Source of the DNA: Mesorhizobium sp. YM1C-6-2 | Lineage (GTDB): Bacteria; Pseudomonadota; Alphaproteobacteria; Rhizobiales; Rhizobiaceae | Direction of reading: 5' to 3' | Assembly (NCBI RefSeq): GCF_003666685.1 | Contig: NZ_RCIZ01000002.1 | Coordinates: 743,718 to 807,717, forward strand | Length of the DNA stretch: 64,000 nt | In this document: positions 38,371-52,173 of the stretch, one piece after another | How the letters are laid out: each line of letters starts with the position of its first letter | How positions within the stretch are numbered: position 1 is the first letter of the stretch | The notes under the pieces: model-generated | Database searches by the model: none | Told to the model about the DNA's origin: nothing | What the model saw: only the letters and a program-made list of their open reading frames with translations | Program-made: the position numbers and the translations under genes

Positions 38371-38760
38371 GTGTTCCGTACCAGCGACATCGTCCTCATC
38401 GCCGTCATGGTCGCCGCGGCGGCATTCACCTACAAGACCAAGCACGAGGCCGAGGACCGGCAGACCACGCTGCGCCAGATCGAGCAGCAGATCCGCTTTG
38501 AGGAGGACACGATAGACCTTCTCAATGCGGACTGGAGCCTGCTCACGCAGCCGTCGCGCCTGCAGAAGCTGTCGCACGTCTATCAGGACCAGCTCGCGCT
38601 GCAGCCGCTGGAAGCCAACCAGATCATCGGCCTCGACGAACTGCCTGCCAAGCCGCTCACCATCGAGGACCTTTCGAGCCAGCATCTTGGCGGTATGGCC
38701 GACAGCGGCGGGGCGCCAGCCGGACAGGACAAGATCGTCACCGGAGGCGTCGTGCGATGA
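38371..38760 (+). CDS. ftsL: Cell division protein FtsL
   Basis: 129-residue bitopic protein from a GTG start: one membrane helix (about 6-22), then a coiled-coil region (AEDRQTTLRQIEQQIRFEEDTIDLLNADW) and an Ala/Gly-rich tail. FtsL links the FtsQB complex to FtsWI in the divisome. Position between rsmH and ftsI confirms identity, as sequence is poorly conserved. It overlaps ftsI by four bases. Confidence 0.85.
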   Translation: MFRTSDIVLIAVMVAAAAFTYKTKHEAEDRQTTLRQIEQQIRFEEDTIDLLNADWSLLTQPSRLQKLSHVYQDQLALQPLEANQIIGLDELPAKPLTIEDLSSQHLGGMADSGGAPAGQDKIVTGGVVR

Positions 38761-40466
38761 TTGCTTTATTGCGCGGACGCAGAAAACCGGGCGATGCCGC
38801 CGGCTCGATCGTCCTCGAAGGCGCCCGCAAGGCGACCGGCGGCAAGCAGAAGAACCGCGTCGTCATGACGATGGCGGTCTTCTTCGGCCTCTATGCGGCG
38901 ATCGCCGGCCGGCTCGTCTATCTCGGCATGCTGGACCCGGAAGAATCCGGTCCGCCGGCCAGCCGCGTCACCGCTTCGCGTCCCGACATCGTCGACCGCA
39001 ACGGCGAGGTGCTGGCAACCGACATCAAGACCGCCTCGCTCTTCGCCGAGCCGCGCCGCATCGTCGATGCCGACGAGGTGATCGAGAGGCTGTCGACCGT
39101 GCTTCCCGATATCGAGGTCGAGCAGACCTATCACAAGCTGAAGAGCGGCGCGGGATTCGTCTGGCTCAAGCGCCAGCTCACGCCCAAGCAGCAGAGCGAG
39201 ATCATGGCGCTCGGCCTGCCGGGCATCGGCTTCCGCACCGAGAAGCGCCGTTTCTATCCGGCCGGGCCAACCGCCGCGCACATCGTCGGCCTCACCAACA
39301 TCGACAACAAGGGCATCGCCGGCCTCGAGAAATATATCGACGATCAGGGGCTTGCCGACCTGCAGGCCTCGGGCCTCGCGATCGCCAAGGATCTCAAGCC
39401 GGTCAAGCTGTCGGTCGATCTGCGCGTCCAGCACATCGTGCATGACGAACTCGCCCAGGCGATGGAGCGCTACCACGCCATCGCCGCCGGCGCCGTCGTC
39501 CTCAACGCCAACACCGGCGAGGTGGTCGCCATGGCGTCGCTGCCGGACTTCGATCCCAACAATCCGTTCAACGCCCATGAGAAGGACCGGCTGAACCGCA
39601 TGTCGGCCGGCGTCTACGAGATGGGTTCGACCATCAAGAGCTTCACCACCGCGATGGCGCTCGATTCCGGCCTCGCCAATCTGGAAAGCCGCTTCGACGC
39701 CTCCCGCCCGCTCAGGATCGGCCGCTTCACCATCAAGGACTTCCACGGCAAGGGCCGCGTGCTCACCCTGCCGGAGGTCTTCATCTATTCCTCGAACATC
39801 GGCTCGGCCAAGGAGGCCGACATGGTCGGCATCGAGGGGCATCGCGAGTTCCTCAAGCGTCTCGGCCTGCTCGATCGCTTGAAGACCGAGCTTCCCGAGG
39901 TCGCGAGCCCGACCGAGCCCAAGGAGTGGAAGAAGGTCCACTCCATCACGATTTCCTTCGGCCACGGCATGTCGACGACGCCGCTGCAGACGGCGGTGGG
40001 CGCCGCCGCCCTGATGAATGGCGGCAAGCTCATCCAGCCGACCTTCCTGCCGCGCTCGCAGGACGAGGCCAACGCCGTTGCCGAACAGGTCCTGAAGCCC
40101 ACCACCGTCGAGCAGATGCGCTATCTCTACCGCCTGAACGCCGAGAAGGGATCGGGCAAGCGGGCCGAGGTTCCCGGCTTCCGCGTCGGCGGCAAGACCG
40201 GCACTGCCGAAAAGGTCGTCAACGGCCGCTACTCCAGCGACAAGCGCTTCAACGCCTTCCTGGCCGCGTTCCCCATGGACAACCCGCAATACATCGTGCT
40301 GTCGATCATCGACGAGCCCAAGCCGGAAAAGCCCGGAATGGGCGCGACCTCGGGCCTCAATGCCGCACCGATCGTCGCCAACATCATCCGCCGGTCCGGC
40401 GCGTTGCTTGGCGTGAAGCCGGAATTCGGCCATGAAAGTGGCGCTACGGTCGTTTCCTACCAGTGA
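38757..40466 (+). CDS. ftsI: Septal penicillin-binding protein FtsI (PBP3)
   Basis: 569-residue class B transpeptidase. One N-terminal membrane anchor (about 35-58), a pedestal domain with [16 protein letters not shown], then the transpeptidase domain with Ser291-x-x-Lys294 (STIK), Ser345-Ser-Asn347 and Lys480-Thr-Gly (KTGTAEK). All three catalytic motifs are intact. Cross-links septal peptidoglycan with FtsW. A PEMKXX-type spacing is normal, and 61 bases follow before murE. Confidence 0.95.
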   Translation: MIALLRGRRKPGDAAGSIVLEGARKATGGKQKNRVVMTMAVFFGLYAAIAGRLVYLGMLDPEESGPPASRVTASRPDIVDRNGEVLATDIKTASLFAEPRRIVDADEVIERLSTVLPDIEVEQTYHKLKSGAGFVWLKRQLTPKQQSEIMALGLPGIGFRTEKRRFYPAGPTAAHIVGLTNIDNKGIAGLEKYIDDQGLADLQASGLAIAKDLKPVKLSVDLRVQHIVHDELAQAMERYHAIAAGAVVLNANTGEVVAMASLPDFDPNNPFNAHEKDRLNRMSAGVYEMGSTIKSFTTAMALDSGLANLESRFDASRPLRIGRFTIKDFHGKGRVLTLPEVFIYSSNIGSAKEADMVGIEGHREFLKRLGLLDRLKTELPEVASPTEPKEWKKVHSITISFGHGMSTTPLQTAVGAAALMNGGKLIQPTFLPRSQDEANAVAEQVLKPTTVEQMRYLYRLNAEKGSGKRAEVPGFRVGGKTGTAEKVVNGRYSSDKRFNAFLAAFPMDNPQYIVLSIIDEPKPEKPGMGATSGLNAAPIVANIIRRSGALLGVKPEFGHESGATVVSYQ

Positions 40467-40527
40467 TTCTTTCGAGGCGGCCGGAGAGGGCCTGCCCATA
40501 ACCGCCTGTTTTAACGACTGGACCTGT

Positions 40528-41978
40528 ATGAAGCTCAACGATCTCGCCGGTTTGCTCAGCGCCGAAGGCGGCGGTACCGCCGCGGCCGAGATCACCGGGG
40601 TGACTTCCGATTCGCGCAAGGTCGTGCCCGGCATGGTCTTCGTGGCGATCGCTGGCAGCAAGGCCGACGGCGCGTCCTACGCCGCCGATGCCGCGAGGCG
40701 CGGTGCCTCGGCCATCGTCGCCGCGAAGGGTGCTGCGATCGACGCGCCGGCGGCGCAGGTATTCCTCGTCGAGGACCCGCGGCTCGCGCTGGCACGGCTT
40801 GCCGCGCATATCTTCCCGCGCCAGCCCGAAACCATGGTCGCAGTCACCGGCACCAGCGGCAAGACCTCCGTTGCTTCCTTCACGCGCCAGATCTGGGAAC
40901 AGGCGGGCCATGCCGCCGCCAGCATCGGAACCACCGGCGTCGTCGCGCCCGGCCGCAACGAATATGGCTCGCTCACCACGCCCGACCCGGTCGAACTGCA
41001 CAAGCTGCTCGGCGAACTCGCCGACGCCGGCGTCACTCACGCTGCGATGGAAGCGTCCAGCCACGGCCTCGACCAGCACCGGCTCGACGGCGTCAGGCTC
41101 ACGGCCGGCGGCTTCACCAATCTCGGCCGCGACCACATGGACTACCATCCGACGGTCGAGGATTATCACCGCGCCAAGCTTCGCCTTTTCGACACGCTGC
41201 TGCCAAAGGGAGCGCCCGCCGTCATCTTCGCCGACGACCGCTGGTCGAAACCCACCATTGATGCGGCGAAGGCCGCCGGCCTCGACGTTCTGACGGTCGG
41301 CCGCCACGGCGCTTTCCTGACGCTGAAGCGCGTCGAGCATGAGCGCTTCCGCCAGCGCGCCGAGATCGCCGCAGGCGGCGAGCTCTTCGAGGTCGACCTG
41401 CCGCTCGCCGGCGACTTCCAGATATTCAACGCGCTGGTTTCGGCCGGCCTCGCGATCGCCACCGGCACGCCGGCCGCCAGCGCGCTTGCCGCGCTCGAGC
41501 ATCTCAAGGGCGCACCCGGACGGCTCGACCTCGCGGGGACGACGAAGGACGGCGCGCCGGTCTATGTCGACTACGCGCACAAGCCCGACGCGCTGGAGAA
41601 CGTGCTGGCGTCGGTCAGGCCATTCACCACCGGCCGCGTCGTCGTCGTCTTCGGCTGCGGCGGCGACCGCGATCGCGGCAAACGCCCGATCATGGGCGAG
41701 ATCGCGACGCGCCTCGCCGACCTCGTCTTCGTCACCGACGACAATCCGCGCTCCGAGGAGCCTGCCTCGATCCGCAAGGAGATACTCGCCGCTGCGCCAG
41801 GCGCCATCGAGATCGGCGACCGCCGCGAGGCGATCCGCGAGGCCATCGCCGCGCTGCATGCCGGGGACACGCTGATCGTCGCCGGCAAGGGTCACGAGGA
41901 AGGCCAGACGGTCGGCGGCCAGACCTTCCCCTTCTCCGACCATGACGAAGTGCGCAAGGCGCTTCGGGAGCGCGCCAC

Positions 41979-41982
<4 letters not shown>
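40528..41982 (+). CDS. murE: UDP-N-acetylmuramoyl-Ala-Glu:meso-DAP ligase MurE
   Basis: 484-residue Mur ligase adding meso-diaminopimelate to UDP-MurNAc-dipeptide. ATP loop [10 protein letters not shown], then [24 protein letters not shown], and the DNPRSEEP motif (DNPR), which in MurE marks meso-DAP specificity as opposed to lysine. Start at the ATG preceded by the weak GGACCTG; earlier in-frame starts overlap ftsI. The stop overlaps the murF ATG (ATGA). Confidence 0.95.
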
Positions 41983-43412
<1,430 letters not shown>

Positions 43413-43436
43413 TCGGGTCCGGGGGGACTAAAAAGC

Positions 43437-44519
43437 ATGCTTACCCTGCTTGTCGAATTCGCGGATGATGTCTCGGCGTTCAACGTCTTCCGCTACATCA
43501 CCTTCCGCACCGGTGGCGCGCTCATCACCTCGGCGCTCATCGTCTTCATCTTCGGGCCGGCCATCATCGCCTCGCTGCGCGTGCGCCAGGGCAAGGGCCA
43601 GCCGATCCGCGCCGACGGCCCGCAGACGCATTTCAAGAAGGCCGGCACGCCGACCATGGGCGGCCTGATGATCCTCACGGGCATCGTCGGCTCGAGCCTT
43701 TTGTGGGCCAACATCTTCAGCGTTTACGTCTGGGTGGTGCTTCTGGTGGCGCTCGGCTTCGGCGCGATCGGCTTCTATGACGACTACCTCAAGGTCACCA
43801 AGCAGTCGCATCTCGGCCTCTCAGGCAAGGCGCGGCTCGGCATCGAGTTCGTCATCGCCGGCATCGCCGCCTTTTTCATCATGCGCGCCGGCCAGGAGCC
43901 GTTCTCCTCCTCGCTGACCTTCCCCTTCATCAAGGACCTGATCGTCAATCTCGGCTGGTTCTTCATACCCTTCGCCTGCGTCGTCATCGTCGGCGCCGGC
44001 AACGCCGTCAACCTCACCGACGGCCTCGACGGTCTCGCCATTGTGCCGATCATGATCGCTGCGGCCTCTTTCGGCGTCATCGCCTATCTCAGCGGCAACG
44101 CCGTCTTCGCCGAATATCTGCAGATCCATTTCGTGCCCGGCACCGGCGAACTCGCCGTGGTGCTCGGCGCCGTCATCGGCGCCGGCCTCGGCTTCCTCTG
44201 GTTCAATGCGCCGCCCGCCGCGATCTTCATGGGCGACACCGGCTCGCTCGCCATGGGCGGGCTGATCGGCACCATCGCGGTGGCCACCAAGCATGAGATC
44301 GTGCTCGCCATCATCGGCGGCCTCTTCGTCATGGAGGCGCTGTCGGTCATCATCCAGGTCGGCTTCTTCAAGATGACCGGCCGCCGCGTCTTCCTGATGG
44401 CGCCGATCCATCATCATTTCGAGAAGCTCGGCTGGACCGAAAGCCAGGTCGTGATCCGCTTCTGGATCATCGCCGTGATCCTGGCCCTCATCGGTCTCTC
44501 CAGTCTGAAGCTGAGGTGA
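43437..44519 (+). CDS. mraY: Phospho-MurNAc-pentapeptide transferase MraY
   Basis: 360-residue integral membrane enzyme of about ten helices making lipid I from UDP-MurNAc-pentapeptide and undecaprenyl phosphate. Diagnostic stretches: [26 protein letters not shown] with the Mg-binding Asp pair, [22 protein letters not shown] and [12 protein letters not shown]. Length matches E. coli MraY (360). SD-like GGGGGGA precedes the ATG. Confidence 0.96.
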   Translation: MLTLLVEFADDVSAFNVFRYITFRTGGALITSALIVFIFGPAIIASLRVRQGKGQPIRADGPQTHFKKAGTPTMGGLMILTGIVGSSLLWANIFSVYVWVVLLVALGFGAIGFYDDYLKVTKQSHLGLSGKARLGIEFVIAGIAAFFIMRAGQEPFSSSLTFPFIKDLIVNLGWFFIPFACVVIVGAGNAVNLTDGLDGLAIVPIMIAAASFGVIAYLSGNAVFAEYLQIHFVPGTGELAVVLGAVIGAGLGFLWFNAPPAAIFMGDTGSLAMGGLIGTIAVATKHEIVLAIIGGLFVMEALSVIIQVGFFKMTGRRVFLMAPIHHHFEKLGWTESQVVIRFWIIAVILALIGLSSLKLR

Positions 44520-44523
44520 TTTC

Positions 44524-45927
44524 ATGATCCCAGGCCGCTCCTTCGACGGAAAGCGCGTCGCCCTCTTCGGACTTGGCGGTTCGGGGACTGCTACGGCGCG
44601 CGCGCTCGCCGAAGGCGGGGCCGAGGTCGTCGCCTGGGACGACAATCCCGACAGCGTCGCCAAGGCGGCGGGCGAGGGCATCGCGACCGGCGATCTGCGC
44701 ACCGAAGACTGGTCGGGTTTCGCCTCCTTCGTGCTGTCGCCGGGCGTGCCGCTCACCCATCCGAAGCCGCACTGGACCGTCGAGCTTGCGCGCGGGGCCG
44801 GCGTCGAGATCATCGGCGACGTCGAGCTGTTCTGCCGCGAGCGCGCGCTGCAGGCGCCGGACGCGCCCTTCATCGCCATCACCGGCACCAACGGCAAGTC
44901 GACCACCACCGCGCTCACCGCGCATATCCTGAAGGCTGCCGGACGCGATGCCCAGATGGGCGGCAATATCGGCCGCGCCGTGATGACGCTCGATCCTCCG
45001 AAATCTGACCGCTACTACGTGGTCGAGTGCTCGTCCTACCAGATCGATCTGGCGCCCTCGATCGATCCGACTGCCGGCATCCTGCTCAACCTGACGCCCG
45101 ACCATCTCGACCGCCACGGCACCATGCAGCACTACGCTGCGATCAAGGAGCGGCTGGTCGCCGGCAGCGACACCGCCATCATCGGCATCGACGACAGCTA
45201 CTGCCTGCAGATCGCCGACCGGCTCGAACGCGCCGGCCGGCACGTCATCCGTATCTCCAAGCGGCTGCCGCTCACCGACGGCTATTTCGCTGACGGCACC
45301 GACCTGATGGAGGCCGAGCACGGCCGCTACAGCCGCATCGGCTTCCTCGAGGGCATCGGTTCGCTGCGCGGCCAGCACAATGCGCAGAACGCGCTTGCCG
45401 CGGTCGCCGCCTGCCTCAAGGTCGGGCTCGAGCTCGGCGAGATCCAGTCGGGGCTCGAAAGCTTCCCCGGACTCGCGCATCGCATGGAGCAGGTCGGCAA
45501 GAAGGACCACGTCCTCTTCGTCAACGATTCCAAGGCGACCAATGCCGACGCCGCGGCGCCGGCGCTTTCCTCGTTTCCGCGCATCTACTGGATCGTCGGC
45601 GGTCTGCCGAAAGAGGGCGGCATCGAGTCGCTCCGCGGCTATTTCCCGCGCATCGCCAAGGCCTATCTGATCGGCGAGGCGGCGCCGGCTTTCTCCGCCA
45701 CGCTCGGCGAGACCGTGCCTTACGAGATATCAGGCACGCTCGACGCCGCCGTCGAACATGCGGCCAATGACGCCGCGCTCGATGCGGCGGGCGAGGCGGT
45801 CGTGCTCCTGTCGCCCGCCTGCGCCAGCTTCGACCAGTACAAGAACTTCGAAGTCAGGGGCGAAGCCTTCAGGCAAGCTGTGCATGCTATCGAAGGGGTC
45901 AAGCCCATCGGAGGGAAGAGCCAATGA
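44524..45927 (+). CDS. murD: UDP-MurNAc-L-Ala:D-Glu ligase MurD
   Basis: 467 residues. An N-terminal nucleotide-binding fold ([14 protein letters not shown]), the ATP loop [11 protein letters not shown], then [33 protein letters not shown] and [11 protein letters not shown] near the C-terminal lobe. Adds D-glutamate. It starts four bases after the mraY stop and its own stop overlaps ftsW (ATGA), keeping the cluster co-translated. Confidence 0.95.
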   Translation: MIPGRSFDGKRVALFGLGGSGTATARALAEGGAEVVAWDDNPDSVAKAAGEGIATGDLRTEDWSGFASFVLSPGVPLTHPKPHWTVELARGAGVEIIGDVELFCRERALQAPDAPFIAITGTNGKSTTTALTAHILKAAGRDAQMGGNIGRAVMTLDPPKSDRYYVVECSSYQIDLAPSIDPTAGILLNLTPDHLDRHGTMQHYAAIKERLVAGSDTAIIGIDDSYCLQIADRLERAGRHVIRISKRLPLTDGYFADGTDLMEAEHGRYSRIGFLEGIGSLRGQHNAQNALAAVAACLKVGLELGEIQSGLESFPGLAHRMEQVGKKDHVLFVNDSKATNADAAAPALSSFPRIYWIVGGLPKEGGIESLRGYFPRIAKAYLIGEAAPAFSATLGETVPYEISGTLDAAVEHAANDAALDAAGEAVVLLSPACASFDQYKNFEVRGEAFRQAVHAIEGVKPIGGKSQ

Positions 45928-47078
45928 TCAGTCGTCTGGATCGCAGCCCGGTCGCCAATTGGTGGCGGACGGTCGACCGCTGGTTCCTTGCCGCGTTCCT
46001 GTCGCTGATGGGGCTCGGCATCGTGCTCTCCTTCGCCGCCAGCCCGGCGGTCGCCGAGCGCATCGGCCTCGACAGCTTCCATTTCGCGACGCGCCAGATC
46101 GTCTACATGATCCCGGCGCTGATCGCGCTGATCGCGGTCTCCTTCCTGGACGCCCGCCAGATCCGCCGTCTCTCGCTCTTCCTGCTCGGCCTCATGCTGC
46201 TGATGATGGTGGCGGTGCTCTTCGTCGGCGTCCAGGTCAAGGGCGCGCACCGCTGGCTGTCCATCGCCGGCATCTCCGTGCAGCCGTCCGAATTCCTGAA
46301 GCCCGCCTTCGTCATCATCTGCGCCTGGCTCTTTGCCGAGCACAAGCGCCAGCCCGACATTCCTGGCAACCTCTTTGCCATGATCCTGCTCGGCGCGGTG
46401 GTCGCGCTGCTCGTCGCACAGCCGGACCTCGGGCAGACCATCCTCGTCCTCGGCACCTGGGGCGTGATGTTCTTCATGGCCGGCATGCCGTGGCTGTGGA
46501 TCATCGTCATCGGCGGCCTCGGCCTCGCCGGCGCCGTCGGCGCCTACACCGTCTTTCCGCATGTCGCCGGCCGCATCGACCGCTTCATGACCGGCGAGGG
46601 CGACACGTTCCAGGTCGACATGGGCCGCGACGCGGTCATCCAGGGCGGCTGGTTCGGCGTCGGCCCGGGCGAGGGCACCGTCAAGCGCCTCATACCCGAC
46701 AGCCACGCCGACTTCGTCTTCTCGGTCGCCGGCGAGGAGTTCGGCATCGTGCTTTGCCTGCTCATCATGTCGATCTTCGCCTTCATCGTGCTGCGCGGCC
46801 TCAGGACGGCGCTCAGGGAGGAAGACGACTTCACCCGCTTCGCGGTTGCCGGCCTCGTCGTCGTCTTCGGCTTCCAGTCCGTCATCAACATGGGCGTCAA
46901 CCTGCAGCTCATGCCGGCCAAGGGCATGACGCTGCCCTTCATCTCCTATGGCGGCTCCTCGCTCATCGCCATCGCCATCTCCATGGGCATGGTGCTCGCG
47001 CTGACGCGGCGCCGGCCGGAGAAGCGCAAGACGCTCTCCTTCGAGCGCGCGGGCGGCCACATGCTGCCGGCGGAATAA
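45924..47078 (+). CDS. ftsW: SEDS glycosyltransferase FtsW
   Basis: 384-residue polytopic protein of the SEDS family (RodA/FtsW) with about ten helices. Conserved segments include [35 protein letters not shown] (the essential Asp), [19 protein letters not shown] and [19 protein letters not shown]. Polymerises septal glycan from lipid II together with FtsI. Overlaps murD upstream and murG downstream. Confidence 0.94.
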   Translation: MISRLDRSPVANWWRTVDRWFLAAFLSLMGLGIVLSFAASPAVAERIGLDSFHFATRQIVYMIPALIALIAVSFLDARQIRRLSLFLLGLMLLMMVAVLFVGVQVKGAHRWLSIAGISVQPSEFLKPAFVIICAWLFAEHKRQPDIPGNLFAMILLGAVVALLVAQPDLGQTILVLGTWGVMFFMAGMPWLWIIVIGGLGLAGAVGAYTVFPHVAGRIDRFMTGEGDTFQVDMGRDAVIQGGWFGVGPGEGTVKRLIPDSHADFVFSVAGEEFGIVLCLLIMSIFAFIVLRGLRTALREEDDFTRFAVAGLVVVFGFQSVINMGVNLQLMPAKGMTLPFISYGGSSLIAIAISMGMVLALTRRRPEKRKTLSFERAGGHMLPAE

Positions 47079-48205
47079 TGCCGAAAGGGACGATCCTTCT
47101 GGCGGCCGGCGGCACCGGCGGGCATCTTTTCCCGGCCGAGGCGCTGGCCCACGAGATGGTCGAGCGCGGCTGGAAGGTGCATCTCGCCACCGACGACCGC
47201 GCCGAGCGTTTCGCCGGCCATTTTCCCGCGGCCGAAGTGCATCCGATCGCCTCGGCCACCTTCGGCTCGAAGAACCCGCTCGCGCTGGCGAAATCCTTCT
47301 GGACGATCTGGCGTGGGGTGCGGCAGGCCTCCGAGGTGATCGCCCGCATCAAGCCGGAGGTCGCCGTCGGCTTCGGCGGCTATCCCACCGTCCCGCCGCT
47401 CTACGCCGCCAACCGCCGTAACGTCCCTGTTGTCGTGCACGAACAGAACGCCGTCATGGGCCGCGCCAACCGCGCGCTCGCCGCCAAGGCTGCGGCGATC
47501 GCAGGCGGCTTCCTGCCTGAAGGCAAGGGCCAGTACGGTTCGAAGACCGTGATCACCGGCAACCCGGTACGCCCGGCCGTGCTGTCGGCCGCCGCGACGC
47601 CCTACACGCCTGCGCGCGACGGCGACCCGTTCCGTCTGCTCGTCTTCGGCGGCAGCCAGGGCGCGCAGTTCTTCTCCGACGCCATCCCCGCCGCCATCGC
47701 CGCGCTGCCGCAGGAGCAGCGTACGCGCCTCCTCGTCACGCAGCAGGCGCGCGCCGACGATGTCGGCCGCGTCAAGGCCGCCTATGCCGAGCTCGGCATG
47801 GTGCCGGAGGTGCTGCCCTTCTTCACCGACATGGCACAGCGCATCGCCGCCGCCAATCTCGTCATCTCGCGCTCCGGCGCCTCGACCGTCTCGGAGATCG
47901 CCGTCATCGGCCGTCCGGCGTTCCTCGTTCCCTATCCCTACGCACTCGACCACGACCAGGCGGCGAACGCCGCTGCGCTCGCCGCGGCCGGCGGAGCCGA
48001 GCTACATCCGCAGTCGACGCTCACCACCGAGCGCCTCGCCAGCCTCATCGGCGACGCGATATCCCAGCCGGATCGTCTGGAAACCATGGCTTCGGCTGCC
48101 AAATCAGCGGGGAAACCGGACGCCGCGCGGTTGCTCGCGGACCTGGCAGAGGCTATTGCGTCAGGGAAATCCGCAGAAGAATTCAGGAAGGGAGCGCGGC
48201 CATGA
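47078..48205 (+). CDS. murG: UDP-GlcNAc:lipid I GlcNAc transferase MurG
   Basis: 375-residue GT28 enzyme converting lipid I to lipid II at the inner leaflet. The first G-loop is [19 protein letters not shown], the second [15 protein letters not shown], with [15 protein letters not shown] and [35 protein letters not shown] binding UDP-GlcNAc. ATG overlaps the ftsW stop by one base (TAATG). Stop overlaps murC (ATGA). Confidence 0.96.
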   Translation: MPKGTILLAAGGTGGHLFPAEALAHEMVERGWKVHLATDDRAERFAGHFPAAEVHPIASATFGSKNPLALAKSFWTIWRGVRQASEVIARIKPEVAVGFGGYPTVPPLYAANRRNVPVVVHEQNAVMGRANRALAAKAAAIAGGFLPEGKGQYGSKTVITGNPVRPAVLSAAATPYTPARDGDPFRLLVFGGSQGAQFFSDAIPAAIAALPQEQRTRLLVTQQARADDVGRVKAAYAELGMVPEVLPFFTDMAQRIAAANLVISRSGASTVSEIAVIGRPAFLVPYPYALDHDQAANAAALAAAGGAELHPQSTLTTERLASLIGDAISQPDRLETMASAAKSAGKPDAARLLADLAEAIASGKSAEEFRKGARP

Positions 48206-49617
48206 AGATGCCGCAGACGATCGGCCTGGTGCATTTCATCGGCATCGGCGGCATCGGCATGAGCGGCATCGCCGAGGTGCTGAAGAACCTCGGCTACCGC
48301 GTGCAGGGCTCCGACCAGGCCGACGGCGCCAATATCCAGCGCCTGCGTGAGCAAGGCATAGAGTGCTTCGTCGGCCATCGGCCGGAGAACCTCGGGGACG
48401 CCGAGGTGGTGGTCGTGTCGACCGCCATCAAGAAATCCAACCCCGAGCTCAAGGCCGCCCGCGAAAGGCTGCTGCCCATCGTGCGCCGCGCCGAGATGCT
48501 GGCCGAGCTGATGCGCTTCCGTCAGGCCGTCGCCATCGCCGGCACGCACGGCAAGACCACCACCACCTCGATGGTCGCGACGCTGCTCGACGCCGGCGGG
48601 CTCGACCCGACGGTCGTCAATGGCGGCATCATCAATGCCTACGGCACCAACGCTCGGATGGGCGGCGGCGAATGGATGGTGGTGGAGGCCGACGAGAGCG
48701 ACGGCACTTTCCTCAAGCTACCGGCCGACATCGCCGTCGTCACCAACATCGACCCCGAGCATCTCGACCACTACGGCACCTTCGACAAGGTTCGCGAGGC
48801 CTTCCGACAGTTCGTCGAGAACGTGCCTTTCTACGGCTTCGGCGTCATGTGCACCGACCATCCGGAGGTGCAGGCCATGGTCGCCCGCATCGAGGATCGC
48901 CGCGTCATCACCTACGGCGCCAATGCGCAGGCCGACGTTCGCTTTTCCAACCACCGTATGGAAGGTGCCACGTCGCGCTTCGACGTATCGATCCGCGACC
49001 GCAGGACTGGCGCCGACAAGCTGATCGCAGATTTCGCTCTGCCGATGCCCGGCCGCCACAACGTCTCCAACGCGACCGCGGCCATTGCGGTCGCGCATGA
49101 ACTCGGCATCTCGGCGGATGACATCAAGAAGGGCTTGTCTTCCTTCGGCGGCGTCAAGCGCCGCTTCACCCACACCGGCTCGTGGAATGGCGTCGAGATA
49201 TTCGACGACTACGGCCACCACCCGGTCGAGATAAAGGCGGTGCTCAAGGCAGCGCGCGACGCCACGCAGGGCCGTGTCATCGCGATCGCGCAGCCGCACC
49301 GTTTCACGCGCCTGCGCGACCTCTTCGACGAGTTTTCCGCCTGCTTCAATGACGCCGACATCGTCGCCATTGCGCCGGTCTATGCCGCGGGTGAAGACCC
49401 GATCGACGGCGTCAACTCGGAAAAGCTCGTGCACCGCATCCGCTCAGGCGGTCACCGCGATGCGCGCTACGTCGCCGAGCCCTCGGCCATCGCGCCGATG
49501 ATCCGTGAGACCGCCCGGCCCGGCGACTTCGTCGTTTTCCTCGGCGCCGGCAACATCACGCAGTGGGCCTATGCGCTGCCCAAGGAACTCGCGGCCGGCG
49601 ACGAGGCCGCCGCATGA
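48202..49617 (+). CDS. murC: UDP-MurNAc:L-Ala ligase MurC
   Basis: 471 residues. The opening '[20 protein letters not shown]' and ATP loop [12 protein letters not shown] are diagnostic, with [21 protein letters not shown] and [15 protein letters not shown] following. First of the amino-acid ligases acting on UDP-MurNAc. Overlaps murG upstream; its stop overlaps murB by four bases. Confidence 0.96.
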   Translation: MKMPQTIGLVHFIGIGGIGMSGIAEVLKNLGYRVQGSDQADGANIQRLREQGIECFVGHRPENLGDAEVVVVSTAIKKSNPELKAARERLLPIVRRAEMLAELMRFRQAVAIAGTHGKTTTTSMVATLLDAGGLDPTVVNGGIINAYGTNARMGGGEWMVVEADESDGTFLKLPADIAVVTNIDPEHLDHYGTFDKVREAFRQFVENVPFYGFGVMCTDHPEVQAMVARIEDRRVITYGANAQADVRFSNHRMEGATSRFDVSIRDRRTGADKLIADFALPMPGRHNVSNATAAIAVAHELGISADDIKKGLSSFGGVKRRFTHTGSWNGVEIFDDYGHHPVEIKAVLKAARDATQGRVIAIAQPHRFTRLRDLFDEFSACFNDADIVAIAPVYAAGEDPIDGVNSEKLVHRIRSGGHRDARYVAEPSAIAPMIRETARPGDFVVFLGAGNITQWAYALPKELAAGDEAAA

Positions 49618-50579
49618 TCAAGGGGGAGGCGCTTCTTGCCAGCCTCGGCGACCGGCTGAAGGATATTCGCGGCCGCATCACGCCGAACGCGGAGATGGAC
49701 AAGATTACCTGGTTCCGCGCCGGCGGGCCGGCCGAGGCGCTTTTCCAACCGGCCGACGAGGATGACCTCGCCGCCTTCCTCAAGGCCGTACCGGAAGACA
49801 TTCCGATCACCATCGTCGGCATCGGCTCCAACCTCCTCGTGCGCGAGGGCGGCATTCCGGGCTTCGTCATCCGGCTCTCCGCGAAGGGTTTCGGCGAGGC
49901 CGAGCTGATTTCGCCGACCAGGATCAGGGCAGGGGCCGCGACCCCCGACAAGCGCGTCGCAGCGCTCGCCTACGAGGCCGGCCTCGGCGGCTTCCATTTC
50001 TACCACGGCATTCCTGGCGGCATCGGCGGTGCGCTCCGCATGAATGCGGGCGCCAACGGCGTCGAGACGCGCGAGCGCGTCGTCGAGGTGCGTGCGCTCG
50101 ACCGCAAGGGCAATGTCCACACACTCACCAATGCTGGCATGGGCTACGCCTACCGCCACTCCTCCGCGCCCGCCGACTTCATCTTTGTCTCTGCAGTCTT
50201 CGAGGGTTTCCCGGAGGACAAGGTCAAGATCAAGGCGGACATGGACGCCGTCCAGCACCACCGCGAGACGGTGCAGCCGATCCGCGAGAAGACCGGCGGC
50301 TCGACCTTCAAGAATCCGGAAGGCACCTCGGCCTGGAAGGAGATCGACAAGGCCGGCTGCCGCGGGTTGATGATCGGTGGCGCCCAGATGTCGCCGATGC
50401 ACTGCAACTTCATGATCAACACCGGCAACGCCACCGGATACGACCTCGAATATCTTGGCGAGACGGTGCGTGCGCGCGTGCTGGAGAATTCCGGCATCCG
50501 CCTGCAGTGGGAGATCAAGCGCATCGGCCAGTTCAAGCCAGGCCACGAGGTGCAGGAGTTCCTCGGCCAGTTGCTCTAG
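49614..50579 (+). CDS. murB: UDP-N-acetylenolpyruvoylglucosamine reductase MurB
   Basis: 321-residue FAD-dependent reductase making UDP-MurNAc. FAD-binding signatures [70 protein letters not shown], and [38 protein letters not shown] with the catalytic Ser in the GSTFKN box, as in type II MurB lacking an extra loop. It is the last gene before the dcw cluster is interrupted. Confidence 0.95.
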   Translation: MIKGEALLASLGDRLKDIRGRITPNAEMDKITWFRAGGPAEALFQPADEDDLAAFLKAVPEDIPITIVGIGSNLLVREGGIPGFVIRLSAKGFGEAELISPTRIRAGAATPDKRVAALAYEAGLGGFHFYHGIPGGIGGALRMNAGANGVETRERVVEVRALDRKGNVHTLTNAGMGYAYRHSSAPADFIFVSAVFEGFPEDKVKIKADMDAVQHHRETVQPIREKTGGSTFKNPEGTSAWKEIDKAGCRGLMIGGAQMSPMHCNFMINTGNATGYDLEYLGETVRARVLENSGIRLQWEIKRIGQFKPGHEVQEFLGQLL

Positions 50580-50632
50580 CTTCTGGCCCGCGCGGCGCCG
50601 ACTGTTCGATCGGCCGGCACCGGGGATTTTGA

Positions 50633-52062
50633 CTATTCGGCCGCGCCGCTTCGCATGGCCGCTGTCGGCGCCTTCAGCACCTTGCCCATCAGGAACAGGC
50701 ACAGTACCGGCCCGACGATCAGCGTGGCGAACAGCCAGAAGGCTGCATTCGCCGTGCCCTCCACGCCGCCCGGATTGGTGAGTCCGGCGGTGTTGGCGAT
50801 CATACCGGCGAGTGAAGCGCCCATCGCGGTGGCGTACATCTGCACCGTCATCACCGATGCCGCCGCGAGGTCCTGCTCGCCCTGCGGTGCCACCTGGAAC
50901 ACGCGGGTCAGCAGATGCGGCCACACCAGGCCGACGGCCAGGCCGACGCCGGTCACCGCGATGGAGATCTGCAGGACCTGCGGCCACGCCCCGTCGCTGG
51001 CGGCCGGCATCAGCAGCGCCAGCGCCGCCAGCGAGCCGATGCAGAGCCACGGCGCCACCCGGCCGACGGTGGTTATGCCGCCGTCGCGAAGGCTGGAGCT
51101 GAAGATCGAGCCGGCCGTCCAGCCCGCCGACATCACCGCCGCGATATAGCCCGCGAAGAGCGGCGACTGTGCGTGCAGGACCTGCAGGAAGAGCGGGATG
51201 AAGATGTCGCTGCAGGTGACCGACATAGCGAACAGGGCGACGGTGGCGTAGGCGCGGCCGAGCGGTGTCGCGAGGTTGAACGCGCCCTTCGGGAAGAGCC
51301 GGTTTGCGCTGCGCGCCTCGGCTAGCATCAGGAGCCCGAACAGCGCCACCGCCGCGGCGATGCCGAGCGTGGTCGCCAGCAGTCCCTCCGAGACGCTGCC
51401 GGCCGACACCGCCAGCACGCTGGCGCTGAGGAAGAGCAATTGCGGGATGGGCAGCGCCGAGCGCTCGTCGGTGTCATGGCTTCTCGCCGGCAGCAGCGCC
51501 AGCGCGGCGACGGCGAACAGCGCCGCCACCGGCACCAGCGAGCCGTAGGCGACCCGCCACATGCCGAGTTCGGCGAAGATGCCGCCCACCGCCGGCCCGA
51601 ACAGCGTGCCGATGCCCCACATGCCCGACACCAGCGCGATGGCGCGCGGCCAAAGGTTTTCCGGGAAAATCAGGCGGATCATCGCATAGGAGAGGGCGAC
51701 GAGCAGGCCGCCGCCGAGCCCTGCACCGTGCGTCCGGCCAGCATCACCGGCATGGACCCGGCCAGCGCGCAGGCCGCGGCGCCCGCCAGGAAAAGCAGCG
51801 CCGCGACCAGATAGGCGCCGCGCGGTCCGGCCGACTGCAGCAGCCGCGCCGAACAGGCCGCCCCGATGATCGACGCCACCACGAACAGCGTGGTGTTCCA
51901 GGCGTAATAGTCGAGGCCGCCGATGTCGGCGACGATCGACGGCAGGATCGTGGTCGCCAGGAAGACGTTGATCGCGTGCAGCACCACCGCCGACGCCAGC
52001 ATGGTCGCGCGCGCAGCGTTGCGGCCGGCGAACAACTCGCTCCATCGCGCTTCATTCGGCAT
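50633..52062 (-). pseudogene. MFS drug transporter gene with one-base frameshift
   Basis: Read in two frames, this is a 14-helix-type MFS (EmrB/QacA-like) transporter. It starts MPNEARWSELFAGRNAARAT (ATG at 52062, GGAGGAGG upstream) and runs to AGRTVQG; thereafter the family sequence LGGGLLVALSYAMIRLIFPE continues in another frame to the stop at 50633. At 51718-51719 one C/G appears missing in GAGCCCTGC (GAGGCCCTGC would restore it). As printed the product stops after 127 residues at 51679. It could be real decay or a sequencing error. It lies 111 bases after tetR on the same strand and converges with murB. Confidence 0.8.
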
Positions 52063-52173
52063 GACGGTCCTCCTCCCCGCAAGCGGTAGCACACGGCCGC
52101 CCTTCCGGTGTCTTCCGGCAAAAAACCGTCATCTCGGTCTCCGACTCTTTGATTGAACTGATGCGTGTGGATT

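Noticed and set aside
37267..38685. 472-codon minus-strand frame under rsmH-ftsL
   Set aside because: Shadow of two well-supported dcw genes; no start context and no domain.
50633..52045. Single 470-codon reading of the MFS region as intact gene
   Set aside because: The first about 105 residues are nonsense (Arg/His-rich) while the MFS N-terminus is in another frame; hence called frameshifted.
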